From Enterovibrio calviensis DSM 14347 (GTDB lineage Bacteria > Pseudomonadota > Gammaproteobacteria > Enterobacterales > Vibrionaceae), in the NCBI RefSeq assembly GCF_000621165.1, contig NZ_JHZA01000022.1, forward strand, positions 1 through 64,000: a stretch of DNA of 64,000 bases, written 5' to 3'. The position numbers and the translations under genes were made by a program. The notes beneath the pieces are model-generated. The model was not told the origin of the DNA. It was given only the letters and a program-made list of their open reading frames with translations, and did no database searches. Positions within the stretch are counted from its first letter, which is position 1, and each line of letters starts with the position of its first letter. This document shows, in pieces, positions 1-10,474 of this stretch.

Positions 1-265
1 TCTTATGTCTATCAAGTGCGAGTGCCCACACAGATTGTATAGGTCAAATTGTTAAAGAACGTTGACTGCAGAAGCGTTTGCTTCTCATCGTCAGGGCTGC
101 GAATTCTACGCTGCCAGGCGATGAAGTCAAGAAGAAATTTTGAGATTTTTCAACGTTGCTTTCGCAACCTTCAAAACGTCTTGTTGACTCCCTTCAACCG
201 CGATAAGCACTGGGCTTTTCCGTTGAAGTAGGCGGGCATTCTACTGATTGAGTCGTTAACGTCAA
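1..265 (-). promoter_or_regulatory. rRNA operon leader with tandem promoters P1 and P2
   Basis: On the minus strand, P1 has -35 TTGACG (260-265) and -10 TAGAAT (238-243) with a 16-nt spacer and a GC-rich discriminator. P2 has -35 TTGACT (125-130) and -10 TAGAAT (103-108), also with a 16-nt spacer. A boxA-like antitermination element (GTTCTTTAACAATTTG, 45-60) follows, then the sequence that normally precedes mature 16S rRNA in gammaproteobacteria. The 16S gene itself should begin just left of the window. The promoters are read directly from the sequence; the rRNA identity is inferred from the leader. Confidence 0.88.
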
Positions 266-534
266 GCGTTTATTTTCAATCAAGTTTGAAGCCGTTTTCG
301 CCGTACTGATTGGGTGGCCAGTTCCGTGTGGAGTAGGTCGCCGTGTCAGTGAGGTCGCATTATAGGGAGGCTTCAGATCTTGGCAAGGCTTTTTGCATGG
401 TTTTATGTAAAAAACAGCGCGTTCGTTCAGCAATTAACCAAACAGGGCTACTTGCATGAAACATTGGTGATGAATTGCACTATTTTTCGCATCCATATAG
501 GCTTGAATTCAAATAATCCTTTAGGACATTACAA

Positions 535-1074
535 ATGCAAACAGTACTTCGAAGTTATAAGGGTATCTTTCCTAATGTGGGTAAGCGTGTTTATCTAGAC
601 CCAACTTCCGTGATGGTAGGAGACATTACTCTAGGCGATGATGTGAGTATTTGGCCTTTAGTGGCTGCGCGTGGTGATGTTAACCACATCATTATTGGTG
701 AGCGCTCTAATATTCAAGATGGCTCGGTACTACACGTCACCCATAAGAACAAAGACAACCCCGATGGATTCCCTCTTATTATAGGTAAAGACGTCACCGT
801 GGGTCACAAGGTTATGCTGCACGGTTGCGTGATTGGCGATCGAGTATTGGTTGGCATGGGTGCCATTGTTTTAGACGGTGCCGTCATTGAAGACGAAGTG
901 ATGATAGGTGCGGGAAGTCTCGTTCCACCAGGGAAACGATTAGAGTCGGGATATCTCTACGTTGGAAGCCCTGTAAAACAAGCTCGACCACTGAAAGAAG
1001 CCGAGCGTGCCTTTTTACAGAAATCATCTGATAACTACGTCGCCACTAAAAACGACTATATCGCTGAGGGTTAA
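535..1074 (+). CDS. yrdA: YrdA-like gamma-carbonic anhydrase family protein
   Basis: The 179-residue protein is built of hexapeptide repeats forming a left-handed beta helix, as in the gamma-carbonic anhydrase/YrdA family. His67 or His70 together with His91 and His96 match the three metal-binding histidines of the family; the 91/96 spacing of five is the same as in archaeal Cam. YrdA proteins bind zinc, but their physiological activity is not firmly established, so carbonic anhydrase activity is an inference. The gene is divergent from the rRNA operon and convergent with yrdB: the two stop codons overlap within the same four bases at 1071-1074. Confidence 0.93.
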   Translation: MQTVLRSYKGIFPNVGKRVYLDPTSVMVGDITLGDDVSIWPLVAARGDVNHIIIGERSNIQDGSVLHVTHKNKDNPDGFPLIIGKDVTVGHKVMLHGCVIGDRVLVGMGAIVLDGAVIEDEVMIGAGSLVPPGKRLESGYLYVGSPVKQARPLKEAERAFLQKSSDNYVATKNDYIAEG

Positions 1075-1334
1075 CTCACCCAAATCTCGCCTTGGTCATT
1101 GAAGCTTTCTTCCTCAATGGCCACTTCTGCGAGATCTTCGAAGTCAAAGCGATGCTGATCGAACGCCGACAGTATCGCCTCATCTTCTTCCAATGCACAC
1201 TTGTGACGTTTGCTAATGTCATCTATTGAAACATAACAAACAATCAGCGCCCCTGATTGCTGAGCATGAAAACAAACGGCATGTTTGTCTTTATCTATGT
1301 CTTGATGATCTGGGAATATAATGCTTTGGTTCAT
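1071..1334 (-). CDS. yrdB: YrdB family (DUF1488) small protein
   Basis: The product is 87 residues starting at the ATG whose N-terminus (MNQSIIFPD) aligns with E. coli YrdB; a GTG two codons upstream is the alternative start. It ends in the family-typical DDQG/NDQGEIWVS-like tail. It is a small acidic cytoplasmic protein of unknown function. It follows aroE with near overlap on the same strand, so it is probably translated from the hemF-aroE transcript. Conservation of the yrdB-aroE pair across enterobacteria and vibrios supports the call; no function can be proposed from sequence. Confidence 0.85.
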   Translation of the reverse strand: MNQSIIFPDHQDIDKDKHAVCFHAQQSGALIVCYVSIDDISKRHKCALEEDEAILSAFDQHRFDFEDLAEVAIEEESFNDQGEIWVS

Positions 1335-1336
1335 TG

Positions 1337-2158
1337 TCACTCAGCCAAGTTACGACGAAGCTCCCGCAACACTTGCCCTGTGCCCGGTCGAATGCCACGC
1401 CAAATAGTAAAGCTTTCTGCGGCCTGCCCCACCAGCATACCCAAACCATCGATAACATGCGCCGCACCATGAGACTTAGCCCACTGGTTGCTGCTCGTTA
1501 CGCCCGAGCCGTACACCATGTCATAGACAACGGTGTCTTCATTTATCACTGACGATGGGATATCTGGGTATTCACTAGAAAGGCTAGCAGATGTTGAATT
1601 GATGATGATATCAAAGGTTGTGTCACCCAGTTCATCAAACCCCTTCGCCGACACATTGCCGTATTGAGAGAATAAGGTCGCGAGTGTTTCCGCTTTACTC
1701 ACCGTTCGATTCGCCACGACAAGTGAAGCCAATGAGTGCTTGAGCAGTGGCAGTATTACGCCTCTGGCAGCACCGCCAGCGCCCAGAAGTAAGACTTTTG
1801 CACCTTCTAGCATCACATGATGACCGATAAGATCTTGTACTAGCCCTTCACCATCGGTGTTGTCACCGAGAATACCGCCGTCATCGAGCTTTTTCAGCGT
1901 ATTGACGGCACCGGCAAGTTTGGCTCGCTCAGTCAACATAGTAGCAAAGGCAAAAGCATCTTCTTTAAACGGGACAGTCACGTTGCACCCTTTGCCGCCC
2001 TCAGCAAAAAATGTCGAGATCGCTCTATCAAAGTCACCAATTGATACTTCAAATATTTCATAAGTCATCGGCTGGCCCGTTTGTCGAGCAAACAGCGTGT
2101 GTATAAAAGGAGACTTGCTGTGTGAAATCGGATTCCCGACAACGACGTATTTATCCAT
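1337..2158 (-). CDS. aroE: shikimate dehydrogenase (NADP+)
   Basis: AroE reduces 3-dehydroshikimate to shikimate with NADPH in aromatic amino acid synthesis. The 273-residue length is typical. The substrate-binding SHSKSP motif is at residues 12-17, catalytic Lys65 lies in TVPFK, Asp102 lies in GDNTDG, and the nucleotide-binding GAGGAAR loop is at 126-132. It lies 14 nt downstream of hemF and abuts yrdB, consistent with a tsaC-hemF-aroE-yrdB transcript. Confidence 0.97.
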   Translation of the reverse strand: MDKYVVVGNPISHSKSPFIHTLFARQTGQPMTYEIFEVSIGDFDRAISTFFAEGGKGCNVTVPFKEDAFAFATMLTERAKLAGAVNTLKKLDDGGILGDNTDGEGLVQDLIGHHVMLEGAKVLLLGAGGAARGVILPLLKHSLASLVVANRTVSKAETLATLFSQYGNVSAKGFDELGDTTFDIIINSTSASLSSEYPDIPSSVINEDTVVYDMVYGSGVTSSNQWAKSHGAAHVIDGLGMLVGQAAESFTIWRGIRPGTGQVLRELRRNLAE

Positions 2159-2172
2159 CTACTTTCTAAACC

Positions 2173-3120
<948 letters not shown>

Positions 3121-3693
3121 TTAACCTTGTCGAAGCACCTTACCAGAACGTGCATCGCGGATCTCGGTTGGCCTCTCAAGACCCCCCGTTTTTCCTTCTA
3201 AAATACAAGCAACACGATCGCCAAGTTGTACTTCAACTTCTGCTACTGAGCGACACGGCTCTTCACCACTCAAGTTCGCACTGGTCGATGTAACTGGTTT
3301 ACCGAAAGCCGCGCACAAGGCTTGCACATCGGGATGATCAGACACTCGCACGGCAACGGTTTCAAATTGTCCCGTGACCCAATCTGTGATTTTATCGCCA
3401 GCAGGCATCACCCACGTCACAGGGCCAGGCCAACTTGCCAATACATCCGCTTTTGTTTTTTCGCTTAATCGGCTCATGTCGATATACCCATCAAGCTGGG
3501 TAAGATCGGCAGCAATTAAAATCAGACCTTTTGCGCGATCGCGCTCTTTCACACCCAGTAAGGCTTGAATGGCCTGCGCATTATCAGGATCGCATCCCAC
3601 ACCAAACACGCCTTCAGTCGGGTACGCGATTACGCCACCTTGAGATAGGGCTTTTACACATTGCTCTACGTTGGCCAATGTTTTTCTCCGCAT
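3121..3693 (-). CDS. tsaC: threonylcarbamoyl-AMP synthase
   Basis: TsaC (YrdC/Sua5 family) makes threonylcarbamoyl-adenylate from threonine, bicarbonate and ATP for t6A modification of tRNA position 37. The 190-residue product begins MRRKTLANVEQ and carries AYPTEGVFGVGCDP, the lysine/arginine-rich KERDRAKGLILIA segment, WPGPVTWV and STSANLSGEEP, matching E. coli TsaC in length and order. The open frame extends almost 100 codons upstream, but that part overlaps the purE promoter and is not family-like. The ATG at 3691-3693, behind a purine-rich AAGAAG, is preferred. Confidence 0.95.
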   Translation of the reverse strand: MRRKTLANVEQCVKALSQGGVIAYPTEGVFGVGCDPDNAQAIQALLGVKERDRAKGLILIAADLTQLDGYIDMSRLSEKTKADVLASWPGPVTWVMPAGDKITDWVTGQFETVAVRVSDHPDVQALCAAFGKPVTSTSANLSGEEPCRSVAEVEVQLGDRVACILEGKTGGLERPTEIRDARSGKVLRQG

Positions 3694-3778
3694 TTTCTTC
3701 TTACGCTTTTGCATACTATGACGAATTAAGCGTGGCTGACTCAACATTTTTGTCACACTTAGAAACACACTGGTTAGT

Positions 3779-3816
3779 TTTCGCGAGAAAGTAAAAACAC
3801 CCTGTTTCGCGAGAAA
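3779..3816. repeat. two direct copies of TTTCGCGAGAAA between tsaC and purE
   Basis: The 12-mer TTTCGCGAGAAA occurs at 3779-3790 and again at 3805-3816, a 26-bp period or about two and a half helical turns. Both copies lie in the divergent tsaC/purE spacer, upstream of the PurR box. No known regulator can be assigned from the motif. Confidence 0.7.
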
Positions 3817-3823
3817 TGCATCG

Positions 3824-3861
3824 ACGCAAACGTTTTCCTTGTGATTTTTTACCGATATAAT
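3824..3861 (+). promoter_or_regulatory. purEK promoter with PurR operator
   Basis: ACGCAAACGTTTTCCT at 3824-3839 matches the PurR operator consensus (ACGCAAACGTTTNCGT) at nearly every position. A perfect -10 TATAAT lies at 3856-3861, so the operator covers the weak -35 region. This is the standard arrangement for hypoxanthine/guanine-dependent repression of purine genes by PurR. The sites are visible; regulation is inferred from the family. Confidence 0.88.
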
Positions 3862-3907
3862 GACGCGCAATCTCACTTCGCAGTACATGGTAGTTACAGG
3901 AGCAGTT

Positions 3908-4393
3908 ATGAAAGTCGGCATCATCATGGGTTCAAAATCAGATTGGCCAACCATGAAAAACGCAGCAGACATGCTTGAGCATTTCGGCATTGCGTATGAA
4001 ACAAAAGTGGTTTCCGCACACCGAACCCCTCAACTGCTTGCAGAATATGCCAGCAACGCTGCTGCTCAAGGTATCAAGGTAATCATCGCAGGTGCAGGCG
4101 GTGCAGCCCACCTTCCAGGCATGACGGCGGCATTCACCAGCCTTCCTGTTTTGGGTGTTCCCGTGCAATCAAAAGCACTGAAAGGCATGGATTCTTTGCT
4201 GTCTATCGTACAAATGCCAAAAGGCGTTGCTGTTGGCACACTGGCCATTGGCGATGCTGGCGCTGCAAATGCTGGTTTACTTGCTGCACAAATTCTTGCA
4301 ACGAGTGATGACGAGCTAATGACTAAAATCGACATCTTCCGTCAGAACCAAACCGACACAGTATTGGCACACCCAGACCCCTCGGTAGAGTAA
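3908..4393 (+). CDS. purE: N5-carboxyaminoimidazole ribonucleotide mutase
   Basis: PurE converts N5-CAIR to CAIR in de novo purine synthesis. The 161-residue protein has the GSKSDWPTM substrate loop (8-16), the SAHRTP catalytic-histidine motif (His38) and the glycine-rich [12 protein letters not shown] segment of class I PurE. The ATG at 3908 is preceded by AGGAG and gives the usual length; the frame is open further upstream, but that part overlaps the promoter. It is followed after 2 nt by purK, its pathway partner, and is preceded by a PurR box. Confidence 0.97.
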   Translation: MKVGIIMGSKSDWPTMKNAADMLEHFGIAYETKVVSAHRTPQLLAEYASNAAAQGIKVIIAGAGGAAHLPGMTAAFTSLPVLGVPVQSKALKGMDSLLSIVQMPKGVAVGTLAIGDAGAANAGLLAAQILATSDDELMTKIDIFRQNQTDTVLAHPDPSVE

Positions 4394-4395
4394 TC

Positions 4396-5541
4396 ATGAA
4401 TGTATTGGTACTTGGTGCAGGCCAATTAGCGCGCATGATGGCGCTTGCGGGCGCACCATTGAATCTCACCATCAGTGCTTATGATGTTCGCTCAGGCAAC
4501 ATCGTTCATCCTGTGACGCTAGAAGTACTTGGTCATGGGCTAGAAAATGGCATCGCCAAAGCTGACGTCATTACCGCTGAATTTGAACACATTGCTCCCG
4601 ATGTGCTTCGTCTTTGCCAAGAAAGCGGAAAATTCTATCCGGGCGAAGAAGCCATTTTAACCGGTGGCGATCGCCGCAAAGAGAAAGCCCTGCTAGATAA
4701 CGCAGGCGTTAACAATGCTCGCTACCAAGTCATCGAAAATCGCGCTGATTTTGATAACGCTATTAAACGCATTGGCTTGCCGATGATTTTGAAAAGCGCC
4801 TTGGACGGGTATGACGGTAAAGGCCAATGGCGACTTAAGTCTGCCGATCAAGTCGATGACGTATGGCAAGACATCGAAGCGTTCCTTGCTGCGTCTCATC
4901 AAGCTGATCGCCAATGCGTTATCGCAGAAGAGTTTGTTTCCTTTGATCGCGAAGTGTCATTGATTGGTGCTCGCGGACAAGACGGCAGCCTTGCGATCTA
5001 CCCATTAACTGAAAATATCCATACCGATGGTATTTTGAGTGTGTCCGTTTCTGCCAATGAGAACGCAGCCCTACAAGCCCAAGCTGAATCGATGTTTGAC
5101 GCGGTTGCATCCGCGCTTGATTACATTGGTGTGCTTGCGATTGAGTTCTTCGACGTGAATGGCACGCTGATGATAAATGAAATCGCACCTCGCGTTCATA
5201 ACTCTGGCCATTGGACACAACAAGGTGCGGATGTTTGCCAATTTGAAAACCACCTTCGTGCCGTGTGCGGATTGCCGTTAGGCAGCGCAAAACGCGTTCG
5301 TCCGACAGCAATGGTTAACATCATTGGTGAAGTGACTGTTCCCACCAGCATCATGCCTATGGCTCACGTCCACTGGTATGACAAAGCGCCAAGACCCGGT
5401 CGAAAGATTGGTCACATCAACGTGTGTGCCAGCACGAAGAGCGAGCTGGGTAAACACCTAAAAGGGCTGTCTGCTCACTTGTCAGATGATGAGTTCCCTG
5501 CATTGTTAGAAGCAGCTGAAAAGCTCAATGAATCGGCATAA
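4396..5541 (+). CDS. purK: N5-carboxyaminoimidazole ribonucleotide synthase
   Basis: PurK is an ATP-grasp enzyme that carboxylates AIR to N5-CAIR with ATP and bicarbonate, feeding PurE. The 381-residue product shows an N-terminal dinucleotide-like GAGQLARM (7-14), the ATP-grasp lysine region ILKSALDGYDGKGQW, the acidic EEFVSFDREVS block and the metal-binding NEIAPRVHNSGHWT motif near 255-270. It is translationally close to purE (2-nt gap) and is followed by a strong hairpin terminator. Confidence 0.97.
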   Translation: MNVLVLGAGQLARMMALAGAPLNLTISAYDVRSGNIVHPVTLEVLGHGLENGIAKADVITAEFEHIAPDVLRLCQESGKFYPGEEAILTGGDRRKEKALLDNAGVNNARYQVIENRADFDNAIKRIGLPMILKSALDGYDGKGQWRLKSADQVDDVWQDIEAFLAASHQADRQCVIAEEFVSFDREVSLIGARGQDGSLAIYPLTENIHTDGILSVSVSANENAALQAQAESMFDAVASALDYIGVLAIEFFDVNGTLMINEIAPRVHNSGHWTQQGADVCQFENHLRAVCGLPLGSAKRVRPTAMVNIIGEVTVPTSIMPMAHVHWYDKAPRPGRKIGHINVCASTKSELGKHLKGLSAHLSDDEFPALLEAAEKLNESA

Positions 5542-5562
5542 ATTTCGTTTTACACGCACAAA

Positions 5563-5590
5563 AAAAGCCGCGCGTGCGGCTTTTCTTTTA
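5563..5590. terminator. bidirectional terminator between purK and yrdD
   Basis: AAAAGCCGC (5563-5571) and GCGGCTTTT (5576-5584) form a 9-bp stem with a GCGT loop. T-rich flanks on both strands allow it to end both purEK and the converging yrdD transcript. Confidence 0.9.
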
Positions 5591-5618
5591 TCTGATCACC
5601 GTAACTTAGCGCCAGCAC

Positions 5619-6182
5619 TCAACCTTGTCTATGCTGACACTTTTTACTTGCACACACCTTGACCGTCCCTGCGGCGGTTTGCTTCTCTAATAACAACGCA
5701 AAACCACACACTTCGCAGCTTCCTTTTAGTGGTTTAAGGTTTACGGCGAACTTACACTTTGGGTACGCATCACAGGCATAAAACGCTTTACCAAAACGTG
5801 ATTTTTTCTCGTGAAGTTGGCCTTTCCCACACTCAGGGCACGCAACATCAACACCTTCGCTAACCGGCTCTTGGTCGCGCTTTTCGATGTGCAGGCACTC
5901 TGGATACGCCGAGCAGCCAATGAACATACCAAAACGCCCTTGGCGAAGAACCAGTTCATTGCCACACTCAGGGCAAGGTAGCCCTAACTCTTTAACCACA
6001 TGACCATCATTATGGTTCAGCGATTCAACAAAATCACAGGCTGGGTAGCCTGTGCACGCCTTAAATGGCCCGCGTTTGCTGTGTTTAATAACAAGAACGC
6101 TGCCACATTTGGGGCAGCGTTCTTCTTGCTCCAGCGCATGTTCATGTGCACTGAAAAGCGATTCGTCAATTTTTCCAGCCAA
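5619..6182 (-). CDS. yrdD: topoisomerase-type C4 zinc-finger protein (YrdD)
   Basis: The 187-residue protein is a string of CxxC...C zinc-finger units of the zf-C4_Topoisom type: CPKCG/CTGYPAC, CPECG/CSAYPEC, CPECG/CDAYPKC and a last CEVCG/CASKKC. These resemble the C-terminal repeats of topoisomerase I without the catalytic domain. E. coli YrdD lies at the same locus. The start appears to be TTG with a GAGG about nine bases upstream; no earlier ATG gives a full first finger. The function is unknown; nucleic-acid binding is inferred from the fingers. It is downstream of smg-dprA. Confidence 0.88.
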   Translation of the reverse strand: MAGKIDESLFSAHEHALEQEERCPKCGSVLVIKHSKRGPFKACTGYPACDFVESLNHNDGHVVKELGLPCPECGNELVLRQGRFGMFIGCSAYPECLHIEKRDQEPVSEGVDVACPECGKGQLHEKKSRFGKAFYACDAYPKCKFAVNLKPLKGSCEVCGFALLLEKQTAAGTVKVCASKKCQHRQG

Positions 6183-6218
6183 AACAGATTAGCCTCAACA
6201 ACTTATGGGTGAGCCGCC

Positions 6219-6695
6219 TTAGTGAAGGTACTCGTCTTCTGCTGTGCTATAGAGCAAGTCTTCCATCTGATCATATGCGCGCTCATTCCCAGGCACATTA
6301 AACAGCACCATCAAGATCACCCACTTAAGATCTTCCAGCACAAATTCCTGCGTTTCCAACTCCATGACACGATCGATAACCATTTCACGCGTTTCTGGAC
6401 TCAGCACACTGATTTGTTCGAGGAAAATAAGGAAGCCTCGGCTCTCTGTATCCAGACGATCCATTTCACTTGGCGTAAAGATACGCATGGACGTCAACGC
6501 ACTCCCTGTTAAGTAAGGAGATTTGTCGGCATCTTGAAGTAGCGCCAGCTTCTCAAGCCAATTTAACGCTTTATATATATCTTCCTGATGAAACCCTGCT
6601 CTGGAGAGTTCATCAGCCAATTCGTCCTGATCTACCAGCAACTCGACATCACTATGGATGTAAGTTTCAAACAGGTACATTAAGATGTCCATCAT
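6219..6695 (-). CDS. smg: Smg family (DUF494) protein
   Basis: The 158-residue acidic protein begins [16 protein letters not shown] and ends in the conserved [14 protein letters not shown] segment, matching E. coli Smg over its full length. No enzymatic motif is visible and its role is unknown. A strong GGAGGGG precedes the ATGATG start, and the gene begins 2 nt after the dprA stop. The open frame continues upstream into dprA but is not homologous there. Conserved linkage with dprA and yrdD is the main context. Confidence 0.92.
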   Translation of the reverse strand: MMDILMYLFETYIHSDVELLVDQDELADELSRAGFHQEDIYKALNWLEKLALLQDADKSPYLTGSALTSMRIFTPSEMDRLDTESRGFLIFLEQISVLSPETREMVIDRVMELETQEFVLEDLKWVILMVLFNVPGNERAYDQMEDLLYSTAEDEYLH

Positions 6696-6697
6696 GG

Positions 6698-7798
6698 CTA
6701 TCCCCTCCTCGCTCTGACATAACCACCGGGTACTGCTGCAACAAGCCCCAGTAGCTCTAGTTCTAACAACTTCATCATGATTTCGTGAACGGGCTGATTG
6801 CAGATTTCTGCTAGCACATCGACACACCTTGCTTCATTTCCTACGTTAGCCAACACTTCAGGAAATGGCAATTCTTCTTGTGAAACTTGCGCCGGAGCGA
6901 TGTCTAATTGATGGTTTATTGCACAACCCGCCAGCGCACCCACTTGCTCCAATATTTCCTCAACAGACTCGACCAAAAACGCGCCTTGCTTAATGAGGCC
7001 ATTGCTGCCTTTAGCATATGGGTTATGAATGGAGCCAGGCAGAGCAAATACATCACGCCCTTGCTCTAACGCAAGGCGAGCAGTGATCAATGAACCGCTT
7101 TTCATCGCGGCTTCGACAACCAGCACCCCAGTAGATAGACCGCTGATAATTCGATTTCTTCTCGGAAAAAATGCAGGTTTGGGTGGTGACCATGGCCAAA
7201 GCTCTGATACCAGTGCACCATTCGATATGACATCTTCAGCCAAATCACGATGGCGAGCAGGGTACACTCTTTCAAGCCCAGAGCCTAATACCGCAATCGT
7301 GCTGCCACCGCCGTCGAGCGCACCGCGGTGGGCTCGACCGTCTATCCCTAATGCCAGACCACTGGTAACAACCACATCATGCTTGACCAATGACAACGCA
7401 AATTCATGCGCCATTGCTAGTCCTTCAGCACTGGCATCTCGGCTACCAACAATCGCGATTTGCGGTAACGACAAAACTTCAGGTTTGCCTTGAACGAAAA
7501 GGAGGGGCGGCGCACCAGAGATCTGCTTGAGAAGATAAGGGTAGCGGGTATCGGTGAGGCTAATGATGTGATTATTTTCGGCTTCACACCACGTCATACA
7601 CTTATCAATAACCGACATATCAGGAGACCTAAGCGCCTGTATTTGCGCAGGCTTGAGCCCCAACGTCGATAACGTCATGTCATCAAGTGCAATGAGTTTT
7701 TCCGGCGGGTATTTACTGATTATTTTACTGACGGCATTGCCGCCAAGTCTTGGCACAGCAGCAAGCCGCAACCAAGACTCAAGCGAAGCATCCACCAT
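6698..7798 (-). CDS. dprA: DNA-processing protein DprA/Smf
   Basis: DprA binds incoming single-stranded DNA and loads RecA during natural transformation. The 366-residue protein has an N-terminal helix-hairpin-like domain, the Rossmann-fold core with [10 protein letters not shown] and [15 protein letters not shown] (approx. residues 110-150), [17 protein letters not shown] and the [12 protein letters not shown] motif, and a C-terminal winged-helix region after about residue 300. Its start overlaps the stop of the upstream LysM gene by one base (TAATG). Together with comM in the same window it points to competence capacity, as in other vibrios. Confidence 0.96.
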   Translation of the reverse strand: MVDASLESWLRLAAVPRLGGNAVSKIISKYPPEKLIALDDMTLSTLGLKPAQIQALRSPDMSVIDKCMTWCEAENNHIISLTDTRYPYLLKQISGAPPLLFVQGKPEVLSLPQIAIVGSRDASAEGLAMAHEFALSLVKHDVVVTSGLALGIDGRAHRGALDGGGSTIAVLGSGLERVYPARHRDLAEDVISNGALVSELWPWSPPKPAFFPRRNRIISGLSTGVLVVEAAMKSGSLITARLALEQGRDVFALPGSIHNPYAKGSNGLIKQGAFLVESVEEILEQVGALAGCAINHQLDIAPAQVSQEELPFPEVLANVGNEARCVDVLAEICNQPVHEIMMKLLELELLGLVAAVPGGYVRARRG

Positions 7799-8829
7799 TA
7801 ACCTTCTACAGAGATCACTGGCATAGGCGCAGAAAGAGGCTGCGCAGCATCAACCACCATCGCTAAACTAAAGTATGGATAACTTTTTATCACCAACAAC
7901 ACGCCAACACGCTGATCAGGCAATGACGTCACCTTAATCGCGGTATTATCAATGCCGCTGTCGTAACGCATCTTTCCTTTGGTGCCTTTCAACAATGCGC
8001 CTTCCTGCTGTACCGAAAGTGCATGACCCGCTTCGACCCCATCTTTAGCACCTCTGTCGACCACCACGATTTGTTTTAGGCCAACATACTTACTACCGTA
8101 AAGGTGCCCAACCAAGTTGCCGTCTAAGGCTGCTGGTGCGGCTTGTGGATGAAACACATTCCCTGTCTTTTTACCCAAAGCAGGCAACAAAATGTCATTC
8201 GGCTTCACTTCCTGAGACTGCCTGACCAACTTAAATTCAGACATGTCGTCCAGCGCCCGAACTAACTTAGCTTCGGCAACCTTCTTAAGGCTGAACATCT
8301 TTATGGTTTGCTCGTCATCGATACGCTCAAACTTTGTCACGGTGCGATATACAAACCAATTTTCGGTCTCAACCGACGCATCAATAAAGAACGGCGTGCG
8401 CTTAGAAATATAGCTCCAGCCCTCCTGACTGCCTAAAACACGAGGAGCCAAGCCCAGTTCGGCCTCGCTAATTAATGTATCAAACGTCAAATACTGCTTA
8501 AAGACAGACTGTGATGTTGCACTAACAGGAAGCTGGTCGACAAGACGAGAGCCCGATGTCAGCGACAAGGTAGGCTTGCCTGATGTCCAATTCAAACTCA
8601 GAACATCACCAGGGTAAATTAGGTGAGGGTTTTCAATATCAGGGTTTTGTTTCCACAACTTAGGCCATTGCCACGGGTTCGACAGGTAAATCCCCGCAAT
8701 GTCCCAAAGCGTATCCCCTTTACGCACGGTATAAGAAGAAGGTGCATCGGAAGCAACCTCAATGCTTGCCGCTACAGATGTTGCTGACAGTAAACCTGCT
8801 ATACAAAATGTGATTAGCTTTTTAAACAT
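7798..8829 (-). CDS. secreted LysM-domain protein
   Basis: The 343-residue product starts with a signal peptide (MFKKLITFCIAGLLSATSVAA, residues 1-21, cleavage after VAA). A single LysM domain follows (YTVRKGDTLWDIAGIYL...NPHLIYPGDVLSL, approx. 33-80), a fold that binds the glycan strands of peptidoglycan. The remaining 250 residues contain no catalytic motif I recognise. LysM proteins of this architecture lie upstream of dprA in many gammaproteobacteria. It is divergent from def with a 119-bp spacer and is translationally coupled to dprA. An envelope role is inferred; the precise function is unknown. Confidence 0.88.
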   Translation of the reverse strand: MFKKLITFCIAGLLSATSVAASIEVASDAPSSYTVRKGDTLWDIAGIYLSNPWQWPKLWKQNPDIENPHLIYPGDVLSLNWTSGKPTLSLTSGSRLVDQLPVSATSQSVFKQYLTFDTLISEAELGLAPRVLGSQEGWSYISKRTPFFIDASVETENWFVYRTVTKFERIDDEQTIKMFSLKKVAEAKLVRALDDMSEFKLVRQSQEVKPNDILLPALGKKTGNVFHPQAAPAALDGNLVGHLYGSKYVGLKQIVVVDRGAKDGVEAGHALSVQQEGALLKGTKGKMRYDSGIDNTAIKVTSLPDQRVGVLLVIKSYPYFSLAMVVDAAQPLSAPMPVISVEG

Positions 8830-8948
8830 CCCTTGTCTCCAAAAGCATACTTTCGTTTGGATGCTGTCATTTGAAGGGCAAAATGTCTAGAATTAGCCCA
8901 ATTACCAAAGCCGGATACGGCGCAGTTCAATAATTTTAAGAGACGTTT

Positions 8949-9461
8949 ATGAGTGTATTACAGGTTTTGACCTTCCCGGACGATCGCCTACGCACGGTGG
9001 CGAAACCGGTTGAAAGCGTCACACCAGAAATTCTGAAAATTGTCGATGACATGCTAGAAACCATGTACGACGAAGAAGGCATTGGCCTTGCAGCAACGCA
9101 AGTTGATGTTCACCAACGCATTGTCGTGATTGATATCTCGGATTCTCGTGACGAACCCATGGTACTGATCAACCCAGAAATCATCGAGAAACGCGGTGAA
9201 GATGGTATCGAAGAAGGCTGTTTGTCTGTTCCAGGTGCACGTGCTCTTGTTGCTCGCGCATCAGAAGTCACAGTGAAAGCCCTAGATCGCGATGGCAACG
9301 AATTCCAGTTCGAGGCTGACGATCTGCTGGCGATTTGTGTTCAACACGAATTAGACCACCTTGAAGGCAAACTGTTTGTTGATTACCTGTCGCCACTTAA
9401 GCAACAGCGCATCAAACAAAAGCTCGAAAAAATCAAACGCGCTAACGAAAAAGTCAGCTGA
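8949..9461 (+). CDS. def: peptide deformylase
   Basis: Def removes the formyl group from nascent N-formylmethionine proteins using a metal (usually Fe2+). The three family motifs are complete: GIGLAATQ (44-51), EGCLSVP with metal ligand Cys91, and QHELDHLEG with His133, Glu134 and His137. The length is 170 residues against 169 in E. coli. It is followed within a few bases by fmt, the enzyme that adds the same formyl group. Confidence 0.98.
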   Translation: MSVLQVLTFPDDRLRTVAKPVESVTPEILKIVDDMLETMYDEEGIGLAATQVDVHQRIVVIDISDSRDEPMVLINPEIIEKRGEDGIEEGCLSVPGARALVARASEVTVKALDRDGNEFQFEADDLLAICVQHELDHLEGKLFVDYLSPLKQQRIKQKLEKIKRANEKVS

Positions 9462-9468
9462 GGTTTCC

Positions 9469-10425
9469 TTGAGCCAATCACTACGTATTGTATTTGCCGG
9501 TACGCCGGACTTCGCCGCCCGTCACATGGCGGCGTTGTTGTCTTCGCACCATGACGTGGTTGCTGTTTATTCGCAGCCAGACCGTCCTGCTGGGCGCGGG
9601 AAAAAATTGACCGCAAGCCCAGTAAAAATGTTGGCGCTTGAGCATGATATTCCCGTCTATCAGCCAGCTAGCTTGAAGTCAGAAGAGGCTCAACAAGAGT
9701 TGGCCGCTATCGATGCAGACATCATGGTCGTTGTTGCCTACGGGCTACTGCTGCCTAAAGCGGTGTTAGACACACCACGTTTGGGCTGTATCAACGTTCA
9801 CGGTTCTATTCTTCCTCGCTGGCGTGGTGCAGCGCCTATTCAGCGCGCTATTTGGGCAGGCGACGAAGAAACTGGCGTCACCATCATGCAGATGGATGAA
9901 GGTCTAGATACTGGCGATATGCTGAAAATCGCAACCCTGAGCATTGATGCGAAAGAAACCAGTGCCACGCTTTATGAGCGACTGGCTGAACTGGGCCCAG
10001 ACGCACTGGTTGATTGCCTAGATGACATCGCAGCAGGTCGCAACGTCGCTGAAAAGCAAAACGACGAGCAAGCCAACTATGCGAAAAAGCTAAGCAAAGA
10101 AGAAGCATTAGTCGATTGGACGCTAAGTGCCATTGAACTTGAGCGCTGCATTCGAGCGTTTAACCCTTGGCCAATGAGCTACTTCTCGCTGACGGCAAAC
10201 GACACCGAGCACAATATCAAAGTGTGGAGTGCCGACGTTGACGCTGAGCAAAGTGACAAAGCACCAGGCACCATTCTATCTGCGGATAAAACGGGCATTC
10301 GTGTGGCAACGGGCGATGGCGTATTGCGCTTAACGTCGCTGCAGCCACCTGGCAAAAAAGCCATGAGCGCAGCAGATATGCTGAACTCTCGCCGAGACTG
10401 GTTTGAACCTGGCAATACCCTTTAA
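9469..10425 (+). CDS. fmt: methionyl-tRNA formyltransferase
   Basis: Fmt formylates Met-tRNA(fMet) with 10-formyl-tetrahydrofolate. The TTG at 9469, behind GAGG of the def stop region, gives 318 residues beginning [19 protein letters not shown], closely parallel to E. coli Fmt (MSESLRI...). An in-frame ATG at 9361 lies inside def and is rejected. The [11 protein letters not shown] loop, the catalytic [16 protein letters not shown] motif and the LDTGDM aspartate are present, with the C-terminal OB-like domain ending [10 protein letters not shown]. It forms an operon with def. Confidence 0.96.
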   Translation: MSQSLRIVFAGTPDFAARHMAALLSSHHDVVAVYSQPDRPAGRGKKLTASPVKMLALEHDIPVYQPASLKSEEAQQELAAIDADIMVVVAYGLLLPKAVLDTPRLGCINVHGSILPRWRGAAPIQRAIWAGDEETGVTIMQMDEGLDTGDMLKIATLSIDAKETSATLYERLAELGPDALVDCLDDIAAGRNVAEKQNDEQANYAKKLSKEEALVDWTLSAIELERCIRAFNPWPMSYFSLTANDTEHNIKVWSADVDAEQSDKAPGTILSADKTGIRVATGDGVLRLTSLQPPGKKAMSAADMLNSRRDWFEPGNTL

Positions 10426-10431
10426 TGTCAG

Positions 10432-10454
10432 AGGCCAGCTTGCTGGCCTTTTTT
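10432..10454 (+). terminator. terminator after fmt
   Basis: AGGCCA (10432-10437) pairs with TGGCCT (10444-10449) around GCTTGC, followed by six Ts. It separates def-fmt from rsmB, so rsmB probably needs its own promoter or read-through. Confidence 0.85.
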
Positions 10455-10474
10455 AGTCGTTAGTAACACGTTTC

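Noticed and set aside
380-598. 72-codon ORF overlapping the start of yrdA
   Set aside because: It overlaps yrdA in another frame, has no motif and lies in the rrn/yrdA promoter region.
3694-3990. N-terminal extension of tsaC
   Set aside because: The extension would cross the PurR box and enter purE, and is unlike any TsaC; the internal ATG gives the standard 190 residues.
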